In this document: positions 15,990-26,145 of the stretch, one piece after another
Numbering within the stretch: position 1 is the stretch's first letter
Layout: each line of letters begins with the position of its first letter
Assembly: GCA_903837605.1 (NCBI GenBank)
Contig: CAILVF010000001.1
Span: 1-64,000, forward strand
DNA length: 64,000 nt
Source: an uncultured Bacteroidales bacterium
GTDB taxonomy: Bacteria; Bacteroidota; Bacteroidia; Bacteroidales; FEN-979
Direction: 5' to 3'
Made by a program: the position numbers and the translations under genes
Notes under the pieces: generated by a model
The model's input: the letters and a program-made list of their open reading frames with translations, nothing else
What the model was told of the DNA's origin: nothing
Database searches by the model: none

Positions 15990-17762
15990 TCATTCTTCCA
16001 CAAACACCCCTGCACTCTTATCAAAGTAATGGGTATGCAGCAGGTGGTGTGACAGTTCCCCGCATGGTTTGCCGAGAAATTCTCTGTACAATTCCTGTAT
16101 GAACGGGTTTTCGTGTGATTTCCTTATAGGTTTGCCTGCATCTTCACGGTAAAGGGCTGAAGCTCTCAGTTTGATTATCTCTGAATCACCGTGGTGGTAA
16201 GGTTGCCCGCCTCCGCCAATGCAGCCGCCGGGACAGGCCATGATCTCGATAGCATGGAAATGGCTCTTCCCGTCGCGTATATCTTCAAGAAGCTTCCTTG
16301 CGTTACCTAGTCCGTGTGCTATGCCTATGTTGATTGGCAGGCCGTCAAAGTCGATGGTGGCGTGCCTTACATTCTCGAGACCGCGGAGTTCTTTAAAATC
16401 AACCTTTTCAAGTTTTTTCTTTGTATACAGTTCATATGCCGTGCGGCATGCGGCTTCGATCACCCCGCCGGTCGTGCCGAAAATGACTGAGGCGCCGGTC
16501 GACTCTCCGAGGGGGTTGTCAAAATCATCCGCAGGCAGCGAATTAAAGTCAATGTTTGAAGCTTTGATTAGATGGGCAAGTTCACGTGTGGAGAGTGAAT
16601 AATTCACGTCAGGATCTCCGTCCACTTTGAATTCATCGCGCTGGCATTCGTATTTCTTGGCAAGGCAGGGCATGATGGAGACTACGATCATATTTTTACG
16701 GTCGATACCGAGTTTTTTGCCGAAATATTCCTTGGCTATGGGCCCGAACATCTGCTGGGGCGACTTAGCCGTTGAAGGAATATCGCGCATTTCGGGGAAA
16801 TTGTGTTCGAAGAAATTAACCCAGCCCGGGCAGCAGGAAGTAAGAATGGGAAGTTTCACATCCTTATCACCCTTTAGGTAACGGGTAAGACGGTCGAGTA
16901 GTTCGGTGCCTTCTTCCATGATCGTAAGGTCAGCGGCGAAGTCAGTGTCGAAAACATAGTCAAATCCAAGTCGTCGTAGTGCGGCGACCATCTTACCCGT
17001 TACAAGGGTGCCTGGCGCAAGGCCAAATTCTTCTCCTAAAGCAGCTCTGACGGCAGGTGCTGTTTGTACAACAACAGTCTTTGTAGGATCTGCGAGTGCA
17101 TTGATAACGTTGCGCGAGTGGTCAACTTCGGTCAGGGCACCGGTGGGGCAAACAGATACACATTGTCCACAGTAAGTGCAGGGAGATTTCTCGAGATTCA
17201 TCTCGAACGCAGGTGCCACAACGGCCATAAAACCCCTGTTGACTGCGCTCAGAGCGCCAACCGTCTGAACGTCGTTACACATCATTTCACACCGCCTGCA
17301 CATGATACATTTATCCACATCCCGGATGATGGCAGGCGAAGTATCCTTGCGGTACTTCGACTGCTCACCCTGGTAAGGTATTTCCCTCACGCCGAGTTGC
17401 TGTGCCATGCTCTGGAGCTCACAACTTCCCGATTTGGCACAGGTAAGACATTCAGCAGGATGATCTGATAGTATGAGCTCCAGAACGGTTCTGCGTGCGT
17501 TCAATACCCTGATGTTATGCGTGTAAACTTCCATACCCTCGGCTACCATGGTATTACAGGCTGGTGCGAGATTCCGTCTTCCTTTGACTTCAACCACGCA
17601 AACGCGGCATCCGCCCGGACGGTTTTCAATGTTCATGTCCTTCAGTTCGAAGTAGCAAAGGGTAGGTATATCGATGCCAACGGTCTTGGCTGCCTTTAAA
17701 AGCGTGGTATTTTCAGGAACTTCGGCGGTTTTTCCGTCAATGATCAGCTTTACCATATTCAT
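15990..17762 (-). CDS. hydA: [FeFe]-hydrogenase catalytic subunit HydA, operon 2
   Basis: This 590-residue group A (A3-like, NADH-linked) hydrogenase has an N-terminal [2Fe-2S] domain (Cys36-Cys69), a His-Cys3 site (HPAECLTCAKSGSC), a 2x[4Fe-4S] domain (152-205) and the H-domain. The L motifs are fully canonical: TSCCPGW (Cys310, Cys311), MPCLAKK (Cys366) and MACPGGCIGGGGQP (Cys510, Cys514). The conserved C-terminal KSHENPFIQELYREFLG and HHLLHTHY are present. Ile435 replaces Met in GGVxEA. It lies 15 bases downstream of hydB and should reduce protons or oxidise H2 with NAD(H) and probably ferredoxin. Confidence 0.97.
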   Translation of the reverse strand: MNMVKLIIDGKTAEVPENTTLLKAAKTVGIDIPTLCYFELKDMNIENRPGGCRVCVVEVKGRRNLAPACNTMVAEGMEVYTHNIRVLNARRTVLELILSDHPAECLTCAKSGSCELQSMAQQLGVREIPYQGEQSKYRKDTSPAIIRDVDKCIMCRRCEMMCNDVQTVGALSAVNRGFMAVVAPAFEMNLEKSPCTYCGQCVSVCPTGALTEVDHSRNVINALADPTKTVVVQTAPAVRAALGEEFGLAPGTLVTGKMVAALRRLGFDYVFDTDFAADLTIMEEGTELLDRLTRYLKGDKDVKLPILTSCCPGWVNFFEHNFPEMRDIPSTAKSPQQMFGPIAKEYFGKKLGIDRKNMIVVSIMPCLAKKYECQRDEFKVDGDPDVNYSLSTRELAHLIKASNIDFNSLPADDFDNPLGESTGASVIFGTTGGVIEAACRTAYELYTKKKLEKVDFKELRGLENVRHATIDFDGLPINIGIAHGLGNARKLLEDIRDGKSHFHAIEIMACPGGCIGGGGQPYHHGDSEIIKLRASALYREDAGKPIRKSHENPFIQELYREFLGKPCGELSHHLLHTHYFDKSAGVFVEE

Positions 17763-17777
17763 AGCGTTCCTTCCTCC

Positions 17778-19238
17778 TTAATTGATAATGATTGCATTGA
17801 ATTTACATTTTTCCATGCAGGCTCCGCATTTGATGCATTTTTCCTGGTCGATGAAATGTGCTTGTTTACGCTCACCGCTGATGGCATTGACCGGACAGTT
17901 GCGTGCACAAAGGGTGCATCCGATGCATTTATCAGCAATGATAAGGTATTGCATAAGCGATTTGCAGACTTTGGAGCGGCATTTTTTATCCTTCACATGC
18001 TCCATGTACTCATCGTAAAAGTTATCTAAGGTTGAGAGTACAGGGTTGGGGGAGGATTGCCCTAATCCGCATAGCGAAGTGTCCTTGATGACTGTTCCCA
18101 GGTTGCGCAGTTTGTCGATGTCTTCCATCGTGCCGTTGCCCTGGGTGATTTTCCCGAGAATCTCATGCAGGCGTTTGTTCCCTATGCGGCATGGGGAGCA
18201 TTTGCCGCAGGATTCCTCGACCGTAAACTCGAGGTAGAATTTGGCTATAGCGACCATACAGTCGTCTTCATCCATAACGATCAGCCCTCCAGATCCCATC
18301 ATGGAACCGGCAGCAATGAGGTTATCGTAATCGATAGGTGTATCGAGATGCTTTTTTGTAAGACAACCGCCGGAAGGTCCCCCGGTTTGGGCTGCTTTGA
18401 ACTCTCTTCCATGCTGTATTCCACCGCCTATCTCGAAGATGACTTCACGAAGTGTGGTTCCCATGGGGACTTCAACCAGTCCAACATTATTGATCTTGCC
18501 TGCAAGGGCAAATACTTTTGTGCCTTTGGACCTTTCGGTGCCGATAGAAGCAAACCATTCCCAGCCTTTGTTGAGAATGACCGGTACATTGGCGAAAGTC
18601 TCAACATTATTGACGTTTGTAGGTTTTTTAAGGTAACCTTCCACAGAAGGGAAGGGGGGTTTTACGGTGGGTTCGCCGCGAAGGCCTTCCATGGAGTGAA
18701 TAAGAGCGGTTTCTTCCCCGCAAACAAAAGCGCCGGCGCCGTAACGTATGTCAATATCGAAATTAAATCCTGTCCCAAGGATGTTTTCGCCCAGCAAGCC
18801 CATTTCGCGGGACTGGGCCATAGCAGTTTTAAGCCGTTCAACAGCCAGCGGATACTCGGCACGGATGTAGATCAATCCTTTGGATGCACCTGTGCAGTAA
18901 CCATTGATGGTCATGGCTTCCAGCACCGAATGGGGGTCCCCTTCAAGAATGGAACGGTCCATAAACGCTCCGGGGTCGCCTTCATCGGCATTGCATACCA
19001 CATACTTCTGATCGGCCTGTACCTTGCGTGTGATCTCCCATTTAAGCCCTGCAGGGAAGCCACCGCCACCGCGGCCTCTCAAGCCCGATTTCTTTAAAAT
19101 TTCAATAACGGCTTCAGGTGTAAGCTCCGTTAAAACTGTAGCAAGTGCCATATAACCATCGCGGGCAATATAATCCTCAATCCGCTCAGGGTCTATGACG
19201 CCGCAGTTACGTAATGCTATTCTGATCTGTTTTGCCAT
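17778..19238 (-). CDS. hydB: NADH-binding flavoprotein HydB/HndC, operon 2
   Basis: The 486-residue product has the NuoF core ([41 protein letters not shown]), an SLBB region, the [4Fe-4S] site [12 protein letters not shown] and a C-terminal 2x[4Fe-4S] ferredoxin ([23 protein letters not shown]). Its N-terminal thioredoxin-like domain is encoded separately by the upstream 129-residue gene, as in the HndB/HndC split. The retained C-terminal clusters favour a bifurcating, ferredoxin-linked enzyme. Confidence 0.96.
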   Translation of the reverse strand: MAKQIRIALRNCGVIDPERIEDYIARDGYMALATVLTELTPEAVIEILKKSGLRGRGGGGFPAGLKWEITRKVQADQKYVVCNADEGDPGAFMDRSILEGDPHSVLEAMTINGYCTGASKGLIYIRAEYPLAVERLKTAMAQSREMGLLGENILGTGFNFDIDIRYGAGAFVCGEETALIHSMEGLRGEPTVKPPFPSVEGYLKKPTNVNNVETFANVPVILNKGWEWFASIGTERSKGTKVFALAGKINNVGLVEVPMGTTLREVIFEIGGGIQHGREFKAAQTGGPSGGCLTKKHLDTPIDYDNLIAAGSMMGSGGLIVMDEDDCMVAIAKFYLEFTVEESCGKCSPCRIGNKRLHEILGKITQGNGTMEDIDKLRNLGTVIKDTSLCGLGQSSPNPVLSTLDNFYDEYMEHVKDKKCRSKVCKSLMQYLIIADKCIGCTLCARNCPVNAISGERKQAHFIDQEKCIKCGACMEKCKFNAIIIN

Positions 19239-19254
19239 ACTGTATTTTTTTGAG

Positions 19255-19340
19255 TGAATGGTGACTGGTGATTGGTGACTGGTGATTATTAGATCTTACT
19301 ATTCACTGTTCACCGTTCACTGTTAACAATTCACTGTTCA
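19255..19340. repeat. Word array with dyad (GTGACTGGTGA / TTCACTGTTCAC)
   Basis: The left half is tandem GTGA(C/T)TGGTGA words and the right half is TTCACTGTTCAC words. The two halves are roughly reverse complements, so the RNA could fold into a long imperfect hairpin. It starts 3 bases after the stop of the 19344-19733 gene and fills the gap to hydB within operon 2. Confidence 0.75.
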
Positions 19341-19343
19341 AGC

Positions 19344-19733
19344 TTATGCTGTTTCGTAATTCATAGGGATTACACCTTCAATTTCTTCACCCTTGCGGAT
19401 AAACCGTTCAATTATCTCGTCGGCTTTTTTCATGTTGACAAAACCAAACATGACAGGCTTCTTACCAGGCATAGTGATTTCAATTGTGGGCTCAGCGTAA
19501 CAAAATCCCATACAGCCAACCTGGCTTACTTTCGCGGGAATGTTCCTTTTGCTCAATTCTTCCTTCATGTAGTCGTAAACAGGCCTGGAACCGGAAGCTA
19601 TACCGCATGTTGCCATGGTAACCTTGACCTGGATGGTACTAAGAGGATTGTCTTTTTGCGACAAAGCTGCATTTTTTGCCTTTAGCTTTTCACGAAGCTC
19701 TGTTAAAGACTTTGTTGATCCCAGTTTTGTCAT
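19344..19733 (-). CDS. [2Fe-2S] thioredoxin-like subunit HndB
   Basis: The 129-residue product has MATCGIASGSRPV...VGCMGFCYAEP, the four-cysteine pattern of a thioredoxin-fold [2Fe-2S] cluster. This corresponds to the N-terminal domain fused to HydB in operon 1, and to HndB in four-subunit NADP-linked hydrogenases. It is the promoter-proximal gene of operon 2. Translation starts at ATG 19733, about 80 bases downstream of a TAATTTTG promoter element. Confidence 0.92.
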   Translation of the reverse strand: MTKLGSTKSLTELREKLKAKNAALSQKDNPLSTIQVKVTMATCGIASGSRPVYDYMKEELSKRNIPAKVSQVGCMGFCYAEPTIEITMPGKKPVMFGFVNMKKADEIIERFIRKGEEIEGVIPMNYETA

Positions 19734-19811
19734 ATCTATAATTTTGAAAATTAGATATTTAATTATTTGATCCGGGTAAAATTGACCCTGTTACAGTGAA
19801 ATTTCAGGCTG

Positions 19812-19819
19812 CAAAATTA
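19812..19819 (-). promoter_or_regulatory. -7 element of hydrogenase operon 2
   Basis: The minus strand reads TAATTTTG. A CTTGC lies about 20 bases upstream (plus positions 19839-19844) as a candidate -33 element. The Rex-like site is about 25 bases further upstream. Confidence 0.6.
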
Positions 19820-19866
19820 TGTCCTTTATAAGTATTGTGCAAGCTTTTCATGTTATTTTTTTCACA

Positions 19867-19884
19867 TTGTTAATAAATTCACAC
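19867..19884. promoter_or_regulatory. Rex-like operator of hydrogenase operon 2
   Basis: TTGTTAATAAATTCACAC has a perfect left half-site. The right half TTCACAC agrees with the alternative TTCACAA half-site seen in Rex sites, with one mismatch. It lies upstream of the operon 2 promoter. The flanking region 19885-20064 is AT-rich and shows no other feature. Confidence 0.7.
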
Positions 19885-20064
19885 AAGAATAGGGGCAATT
19901 TGGTCTGATATGGAATAAAATGGCATAAAAATTACTGCTGATTAAACGAGGGATTATAAAAAAATCAAATCCGGATCCTGAAATAAAGTTAAAAGTTTTT
20001 TCAGGTGATAAATTATGTTATTGTTAAATTAATTAAAACGCTGTATGTATATTAGTTAAAAGAT

Positions 20065-20072
20065 TAACTTTG
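20065..20072 (+). promoter_or_regulatory. -7 element for the propeller sensor kinase
   Basis: TAACTTTG matches TAnnTTTG. It overlaps the TTG at 20070 that a longer open frame would use, which argues for the ATG at 20112 as the true start. Confidence 0.5.
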
Positions 20073-20111
20073 AATCGGAATCTTCCCCTGCGAAAGTTAT
20101 CAAAATCTTCG

Positions 20112-23100
20112 ATGTCCTCTTCAAACAGCTTATTCAGACATATATTCCCTGGCCTTTTTCTCCTGCTTTTTTTAGGAACTGAGCTTATTGCCCAGCATTA
20201 CCCGGTTCGCACCTATACCGAAGCCGATGGGCTGGCAAACTCGCTGATTTATGATCTTAAGCAGGATTCATCCGGCCTTGTCTGGATCGCCAGGAGGTCG
20301 GGTATCTCATCCTATGACGGGCTTACTTTTAGAAATTATAATGTGACCGACGGTTTGAGCCCTACCAGCTATGGGTTTCTTCGAATCGACTCAAAAAACA
20401 AAATTTGGGCGCTTGTTGAAAGCGGACAATTAATGGTCTCTACATACAATGGTCATAAGTTTAGTACAATTACCGGTAATTTCCCCCAGCCTGTTCACCC
20501 GTACTACATCTTTACAGCGTTCGAAGTAATCTATGAAGGGAATGACCCCATTCTTCTTGTGGGGTCCGATAATGAAGGGCTTTTCAGGTATCAACGAGGG
20601 CTTTGGACACATTTCGGTATCTCTGAAGGGCTGCCCGGACGCAATGTCAACGCCATAACAAAATTTGAAGGGAAAGTTTATGTGGCAACCGAAAAGGGAT
20701 TATCTGTTTTTACCGGCGGTCGGCTTGATAAAAAGATAATGGGAATTTCTCCCTATCTCTCAAGCAACATTATTGCCATGGCCCCCGAAGGGAATGTGCT
20801 TTGGCTGGCCGGAGAAAACTGGCTTGGCTTCCTGAAACAGGGGAGGTTCACTTTGGCAACCAGGGATTTCATCCTTTCAACTGAACGAAACGGCAGAAGG
20901 TGTTTTATGCAGAGTGACGGCATGGGAAGGCTGTACTTTGGAAACCTGGTTAAGTTGTACTGTTACAATCTCAGCAACGGGACAATTGAAGTATTATCAA
21001 GGGAGAGCGGCCTGATATCAGAAGGGGGAAGCTCTGTTCTTGTCGACCGCGAGCATAATACCTGGATTGGAGGGTTCAGGGGAATAACAAAGATCCTTTC
21101 AAGGAGATTTGCCAGTTATTACAAGTCTAGCGGATTATGCAGCGATGAGGTCGCTTCCGGCCTTGAATATGCTCCCGGCCATTACTTATTTGGACATGAC
21201 GGGGCGCTCACATATTATGATGGGAAGACTTTCACCCGCTTTTTACTGCATCCTGCCTTGAAAGATGTCGGAAATGAATCCAGAATCCTGGATATGACGA
21301 AGGATATGACCGGGGATATATGGGTGGCAGCGACAAGTCTCGGGATCGCAAGGATCAGCAAGAATAAAACAGTTCGCTGGTATTCCAAACCTCAAGGGTT
21401 ACAGGGATTCGCGTTCTCAGTGCTTTGTACCCCCGGTGATAAAATCTACGCCGGTACATCTGAAGGACTGTTCGAACTGAAGGGCGGAAAATTTGAAAAA
21501 CTGCTTTACCAGGAAACACATGGGTCGTCAATCAGAAAGATATACCCGGGTAAGGGGAATTCCATATTTTTATCAACCATTACCTGGGGTTTAATTGAAA
21601 TCACTGATGGCAAAGCCAGAATATACCAGTCGCGGGATAATCCGCTTGCAAATAATGTGTTTTCTTTCCTGATCGATTCAAGAAACCGCAAATGGGTCGG
21701 AACTACGGCAGGGCTTTATGAAATAAAGGACTCTGCATTTTCCAGAAGCTGCAAAGATCCTTTTTTCATTACCCGTCCTGTTTACCTGATTCTTGAAGAT
21801 CAGGCCGGAAATTTATGGTTTGGTTGCGACAATGGTGTTTATAGGTGGAATGGTACAAAACTGGATCATTTTTCAATTTCAGAGGGACTTTCAGGACAGG
21901 AGATAAACCGAAGTGCCGGCTTCATTGATTCCAGGGACAGGATATGGTTTGGGACAAATAACGGGCTTACCATATATGACCCTGAATTTGATTATAAGCA
22001 AAAGGAGGTTCCTGCCCCGATACTAAGCCTCCTTTATGTTGAATCAGGAAATGACACATTATCTTTGGGTACTCCGCTTGAATTTTCCCATGACCTTAAC
22101 AACCCTGTTTTCCACTTTAAAGCAATTTCCTTAATTGACGAAAAACAGGTCGTGTACAAGTATAAACTGGAAGGCCTGGATACGACATGGTCAGGTGAGA
22201 TCTTTTACCTGAACAACTCTGTAAGGTACAATAACCTTAAGCCCGGGAAATACCGGTTTTGTGTTAAAGCCAGGAACTCCCTGGGGATATGGTGTGACCC
22301 TGTTTTCTCATCCTGGATTACTGTCAAGCAACCTTTCTGGTTCCGTTGGTGGTTCCTCATGTTTGCAGCAATAATAGTGGTGGGGTTAGGAATCCTGGCT
22401 GGCCGTTTTATACTCATCGCCCGATATACCACAAAGCTCGAAGCAACGGTTTCGGAGCGCACACGTGAACTAGAACTCTCACAGCAAAAACTGCAAGACA
22501 GCAATGCGGCCAAGGATAATTTCTTTTCCATCATTGCACATGATCTGAAAAGCCCGTTCAACGTCATTCTCGGGATGCTTGACCTGTTGACAACGGAATA
22601 TTCGGAATATTCTGATGAAGAAAGGCAAATGATGTTAAAACGGCTTAAAAGCGCCTCCACCAGGACCATCGATTTGCTTGAAAATTTATTGACCTGGGCA
22701 AGGGCTCAAAGGGGCTTGCTGCCCTATTCGCCTGAAAAAATCGATTTGCTGGATGTGATTCATGAAAACGTTCTGCTTTTTGAATCTGCTTTACACAGTA
22801 AAGACATCCTGCTAACTCAAACAGGTGAGCAGAAAATGATGGTGATGGCCGATCGCAATATGATCACTACCATAGTCAGGAACCTGATTTCAAATGCTAT
22901 TAAATTTACGTTTCCGGGAGGGAGCATCAACATTAACGTGAGTTTCCGGAACTCAGAAGAAGCCCTTGTTTCTATAAAGGATACAGGTTTCGGGATGTCG
23001 CCCGAAATCCTAGACAACCTGTTTAAAATTGAAAAAAGGATGGTGGCAAGAGGAACAAACAATGAAATTGGGACCGGGCTGGGACTGATTTTAAGCAAGG

Positions 23101-23201
23101 ATTTTATTGAGAAAAATAATGGGAAAATCTGGGTAAGCAGTGAAGAAGGCTCAGGCAGTTGCTTTTATTTCAACCTTCCTTTATACAATCCTGAGGGCTG
23201 A
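20112..23201 (+). CDS. Two-component propeller sensor histidine kinase
   Basis: This product of about 1029 residues has a signal peptide (LFRHIFPGLFLLLFLGTELIA) and then a long periplasmic region of propeller repeats (motifs such as DSSGLVWIAR, DSRNRKWVGT, DQAGNLWFGC and DSRDRIWFGTNNG). A Y_Y_Y domain (YKYKLEGLDTTW...LKPGKYRF), one transmembrane helix (WWFLMFAAIIVVGLGILAG), HisKA (FFSIIAHDLKSPFNV) and HATPase (NLISNAIKF, GTGLGLIL) follow. It lacks the C-terminal REC and AraC domains of classical hybrid (HTCS) proteins, so it must signal to a separate regulator. It is convergent with an OmpR-type regulator. The start at 20112 gives a normal signal peptide. Confidence 0.92.
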   Translation: MSSSNSLFRHIFPGLFLLLFLGTELIAQHYPVRTYTEADGLANSLIYDLKQDSSGLVWIARRSGISSYDGLTFRNYNVTDGLSPTSYGFLRIDSKNKIWALVESGQLMVSTYNGHKFSTITGNFPQPVHPYYIFTAFEVIYEGNDPILLVGSDNEGLFRYQRGLWTHFGISEGLPGRNVNAITKFEGKVYVATEKGLSVFTGGRLDKKIMGISPYLSSNIIAMAPEGNVLWLAGENWLGFLKQGRFTLATRDFILSTERNGRRCFMQSDGMGRLYFGNLVKLYCYNLSNGTIEVLSRESGLISEGGSSVLVDREHNTWIGGFRGITKILSRRFASYYKSSGLCSDEVASGLEYAPGHYLFGHDGALTYYDGKTFTRFLLHPALKDVGNESRILDMTKDMTGDIWVAATSLGIARISKNKTVRWYSKPQGLQGFAFSVLCTPGDKIYAGTSEGLFELKGGKFEKLLYQETHGSSIRKIYPGKGNSIFLSTITWGLIEITDGKARIYQSRDNPLANNVFSFLIDSRNRKWVGTTAGLYEIKDSAFSRSCKDPFFITRPVYLILEDQAGNLWFGCDNGVYRWNGTKLDHFSISEGLSGQEINRSAGFIDSRDRIWFGTNNGLTIYDPEFDYKQKEVPAPILSLLYVESGNDTLSLGTPLEFSHDLNNPVFHFKAISLIDEKQVVYKYKLEGLDTTWSGEIFYLNNSVRYNNLKPGKYRFCVKARNSLGIWCDPVFSSWITVKQPFWFRWWFLMFAAIIVVGLGILAGRFILIARYTTKLEATVSERTRELELSQQKLQDSNAAKDNFFSIIAHDLKSPFNVILGMLDLLTTEYSEYSDEERQMMLKRLKSASTRTIDLLENLLTWARAQRGLLPYSPEKIDLLDVIHENVLLFESALHSKDILLTQTGEQKMMVMADRNMITTIVRNLISNAIKFTFPGGSININVSFRNSEEALVSIKDTGFGMSPEILDNLFKIEKRMVARGTNNEIGTGLGLILSKDFIEKNNGKIWVSSEEGSGSCFYFNLPLYNPEG

Positions 23202-23237
23202 TTAATAATCACACCAATAAAATAATTGGAATCGGAA

Positions 23238-23930
23238 TCATGGATTGATAATCAGCCTGAAGCCATTCCCGTGAATATTAACAATCTCAATGCCAGGATC
23301 GGCTTTCAGGTATTTTCTCAGCTTGGCAATAAAAACATCCATGCTGCGGCCGTTAAAATAATTGTCGGCCCCCCAGATAGTTTCAAGAGCTTCTTTTCGG
23401 ATTAAAATCCCATCCTTTGCTGTGCAAAGCATGCGAAGTAATCTTGCCTCTTTTGGAGAGAGCTGCTGGACTTCCCCTGCGATTGAAAGCGTCCTCAGGA
23501 GATAATGAAACTCAAATTTGCCAATCCTGAATTCATTTACTTCAGTATCCTGCTCCGAGGATGATTTCCTCTTCAGGATAGCAGCAATCTTATATAATAA
23601 AACCTCCGAATCAAAAGGCTTGGTTATATAGTCGTCGGCTCCTGTCTTGAATCCTTCCAGCATATCGCTTTTTAAAGATTTAGCTGTCAGGAAAATAAAA
23701 GGGACCCTGGAATTTACTTTTTTTATTTCTCTGGCAAGAGTGAATCCATCCATTTCGGGCATCATCACATCCAGTATGCAGATATCAAAAAGGTTCACTT
23801 TAAATGCCGACAATCCCTGCTTCCCGTCAACTTTCAGCACTACCTGGTAATCGTTCATCTCAAGATATGATTTCATGATTGATCCGAAATTCGGGTCGTC
23901 TTCGACGAGTAATATTTTCTTTGTTTCCAT
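23238..23930 (-). CDS. OmpR/PhoB-family response regulator
   Basis: The 230-residue product has a receiver at 1-120 (LLVEDDPNF, phospho-Asp in ICILDVMMPEMDGF, Lys in ITKPFD). A winged-helix DNA-binding domain occupies 135-228 (LSPKEARLLRMLC, IWGADNYFNGRSMDVFIAKLRKYL, IHGNGFRLI). It is paired with the kinase at 24220-26046, from which it is separated by a 289-base repeat-filled gap. Four TTAAC repeats upstream of that kinase (26087-26123) are the natural candidate for its binding site. Confidence 0.94.
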   Translation of the reverse strand: METKKILLVEDDPNFGSIMKSYLEMNDYQVVLKVDGKQGLSAFKVNLFDICILDVMMPEMDGFTLAREIKKVNSRVPFIFLTAKSLKSDMLEGFKTGADDYITKPFDSEVLLYKIAAILKRKSSSEQDTEVNEFRIGKFEFHYLLRTLSIAGEVQQLSPKEARLLRMLCTAKDGILIRKEALETIWGADNYFNGRSMDVFIAKLRKYLKADPGIEIVNIHGNGFRLIINP

Positions 23931-23950
23931 AAGTTCTGTATTTATAGATA

Positions 23951-24219
<269 letters not shown>

Positions 24220-26046
24220 TCACGCCTTCCCATCATAAACGACTTTTTCGCCCTGCCCGGGTACACTTGCCAGGCTAATCTCAAAACGGCTGCCTTTACC
24301 TACCTCCGATTTCAGGCTGATTTCCCCATGATGTGCAAGGACTATGGCCTTCACATAGCTCAACCCAAGTCCAAACCCTTTAATGTTATGAATATTCCCG
24401 GAGGTTACCCTGAAAAATTTATCAAAGACCTTTTTTTGGGTTTCAATACTCATGCCTTCACCATGATCTTCTACACCAAAATAAAACTTCTCCCCCCGGT
24501 TGAAACTAAAAACACTTATATCAGGTTTTGATCCTGAGTATTTATTGGCATTATCGAGAAGATTGAGGAGGACATTCCTCATATGGTCCTCATCCACTTC
24601 AACAAAGGCATTTACAGCATCGAACGTTGTTGCCAGAACCCCGTCACGCTTCTCGATTTGCAGGCGGTAATGATCCACCACCCTTTGGATCATCCTGTGC
24701 ATATCGGTTAGTGCGGGTTTCAGTTTAAAATCACGGCTGTCGAGAAGGGCCATCTGGAGTACCTGTTCAACCCTCGTGTTCATTCGGTTATTCTCTTCTT
24801 TGATGATCCTAGTGAAGCCGCGGATCTTTTCGGGTTCCTGTATTACTTTTGAATTCACGATGGAATCAGCGGCAATAGAGATTGTGGCAATGGGTGTTTT
24901 AAATTCATGGGTCATGTTGTTGATAAAATCCGTTTTGATGTCGGATATCTTTTTCTGGCGTATCATGACCACGATACTGGCGCCTGACGATAAGACAATG
25001 ATCAGTGTAAAGATGATCGAGCTGATCATTAATAATGACAATGAACTCAGGATTTGCCCTTTCTGACTTGGGAAAAACAGTAACAGCTGGTTTGGTTTGG
25101 TGATGAGATCGTTGGGGAAAAGTGTAACCTTATGCTCTGTACTAAGTTTATCCGGCCCGAAGTTTAACGACCTGACCGGAAAATGGTTTGAATCGCTGGA
25201 TGGAGAGTAAACGGCAAATTCAAAAGGTATCCTGATATCTTTATCGTAAAGTGCCTTCCTTATGATTTGTTCAAGCGTATCCTTGGGCACCCTCTCAGCA
25301 ACCGGCTTGGGTTTAGTGGCAGATTCAACGGTCAGCTTCTGGAGTATGTCTTTTAATTTTCTTGTTTTCTCAGTAAGCCTGTTAACCCGGTCCATAACCT
25401 CAGGATAGGCAGAACCAGGTGGGGGAGGAGGGAACTCCCGCATTACGTAACCGCTGATATTTGAATGCCCGTAACCGTGATTGTAAAAATGTATGGTCTG
25501 AGGCGTACCGGGTGCATTGTAACTCATATCTGGCACCGAATTCAACTCCTCTTCTATCCTGTATTCGATCTGAGGTTCCTGGATGTCCCCTGCCTGCAAT
25601 TGCATGACGGAATCAATCTCCCTCAGTTCCTTGTCATTCCACTCAAACTTCATTTCGGTGAAAAGCGGGTTTACATTCACAGTTACCTGCTGGAACTGTT
25701 TCATAATGCTGTCGATGACTTTCTTCTCTTTTTTAACATTCCTGGTAAACACCTTTTTTTGCATGCCTGGTTTCCTGGGAGGACGGGATTCGGCTATCTT
25801 TTCCTCAGGGTATTCCTTCAAAATCGCATTGATACTGTCGTTTATACTTGTCCTGACAAGCAGGTGAACGCTCTCTTTAGTCTCAAGTTTGCTCACAACC
25901 ACACCCATGGCATCGTTTACGCTGCGGTTGAACTGTGCTTCCTTTACCTGGATTGCATTGCTGATCCAGAAGAGCTGAACAATAATGATCCCAAGGAGTG
26001 AAAGACAGATCAGGACGATCAGTGTATATAGCATCCGCTTATTCAT
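24220..26046 (-). CDS. Sensor histidine kinase (OmpR-system partner)
   Basis: The 608-residue product has an N-terminal membrane helix (LYTLIVLICLSLLGIIIVQLFW) and a periplasmic region of about 290 residues with a proline-rich patch (FPPPPPGSAYP). A second helix (LLMISSIIFTLIIVLSSGASIVVMI), HisKA (His in NNMTHEFKTPIATIS) and HATPase (NLLDNANKYSG, GFGLGLSYVKAI) follow. Its ATG lies only five bases from a TATTTTTG -7 element, which suggests a leaderless or nearly leaderless mRNA. It is divergent from a small secreted protein gene and shares the TTAAC repeat region with it. Confidence 0.93.
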   Translation of the reverse strand: MNKRMLYTLIVLICLSLLGIIIVQLFWISNAIQVKEAQFNRSVNDAMGVVVSKLETKESVHLLVRTSINDSINAILKEYPEEKIAESRPPRKPGMQKKVFTRNVKKEKKVIDSIMKQFQQVTVNVNPLFTEMKFEWNDKELREIDSVMQLQAGDIQEPQIEYRIEEELNSVPDMSYNAPGTPQTIHFYNHGYGHSNISGYVMREFPPPPPGSAYPEVMDRVNRLTEKTRKLKDILQKLTVESATKPKPVAERVPKDTLEQIIRKALYDKDIRIPFEFAVYSPSSDSNHFPVRSLNFGPDKLSTEHKVTLFPNDLITKPNQLLLFFPSQKGQILSSLSLLMISSIIFTLIIVLSSGASIVVMIRQKKISDIKTDFINNMTHEFKTPIATISIAADSIVNSKVIQEPEKIRGFTRIIKEENNRMNTRVEQVLQMALLDSRDFKLKPALTDMHRMIQRVVDHYRLQIEKRDGVLATTFDAVNAFVEVDEDHMRNVLLNLLDNANKYSGSKPDISVFSFNRGEKFYFGVEDHGEGMSIETQKKVFDKFFRVTSGNIHNIKGFGLGLSYVKAIVLAHHGEISLKSEVGKGSRFEISLASVPGQGEKVVYDGKA

Positions 26047-26050
26047 GGTA

Positions 26051-26058
26051 CAAAAATA
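26051..26058 (-). promoter_or_regulatory. -7 element of the sensor kinase gene
   Basis: The minus strand reads TATTTTTG, five bases before the ATG at 26046. Transcription would begin at or very near the start codon. Confidence 0.5.
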
Positions 26059-26086
26059 TATAAAGAAGTCATGGCATGTCTTCAGA

Positions 26087-26123
26087 TTAACGTTTCGTTA
26101 ACCAAGTTTAACTCTTCATTAAC
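26087..26123. promoter_or_regulatory. Four phased TTAAC direct repeats (response-regulator box candidate)
   Basis: TTAAC occurs at 26087, 26098, 26108 and 26119, with start-to-start spacing of 11, 10 and 11 bases. All copies face the same side of the helix, as in tandem binding sites of OmpR/PhoB-type regulators. The array ends next to the expected -33 position of the plus-strand promoter and begins just upstream of that of the kinase promoter. Confidence 0.65.
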
Positions 26124-26145
26124 ATTTCAAGCCATTTTGCGGGAG

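Noticed and set aside
20021..20041. Fifth Rex site (TTGTTAAATTAATTAAAAC) upstream of the propeller kinase
   Set aside because: The right half does not match TTAACAA; the resemblance comes from general AT-richness.
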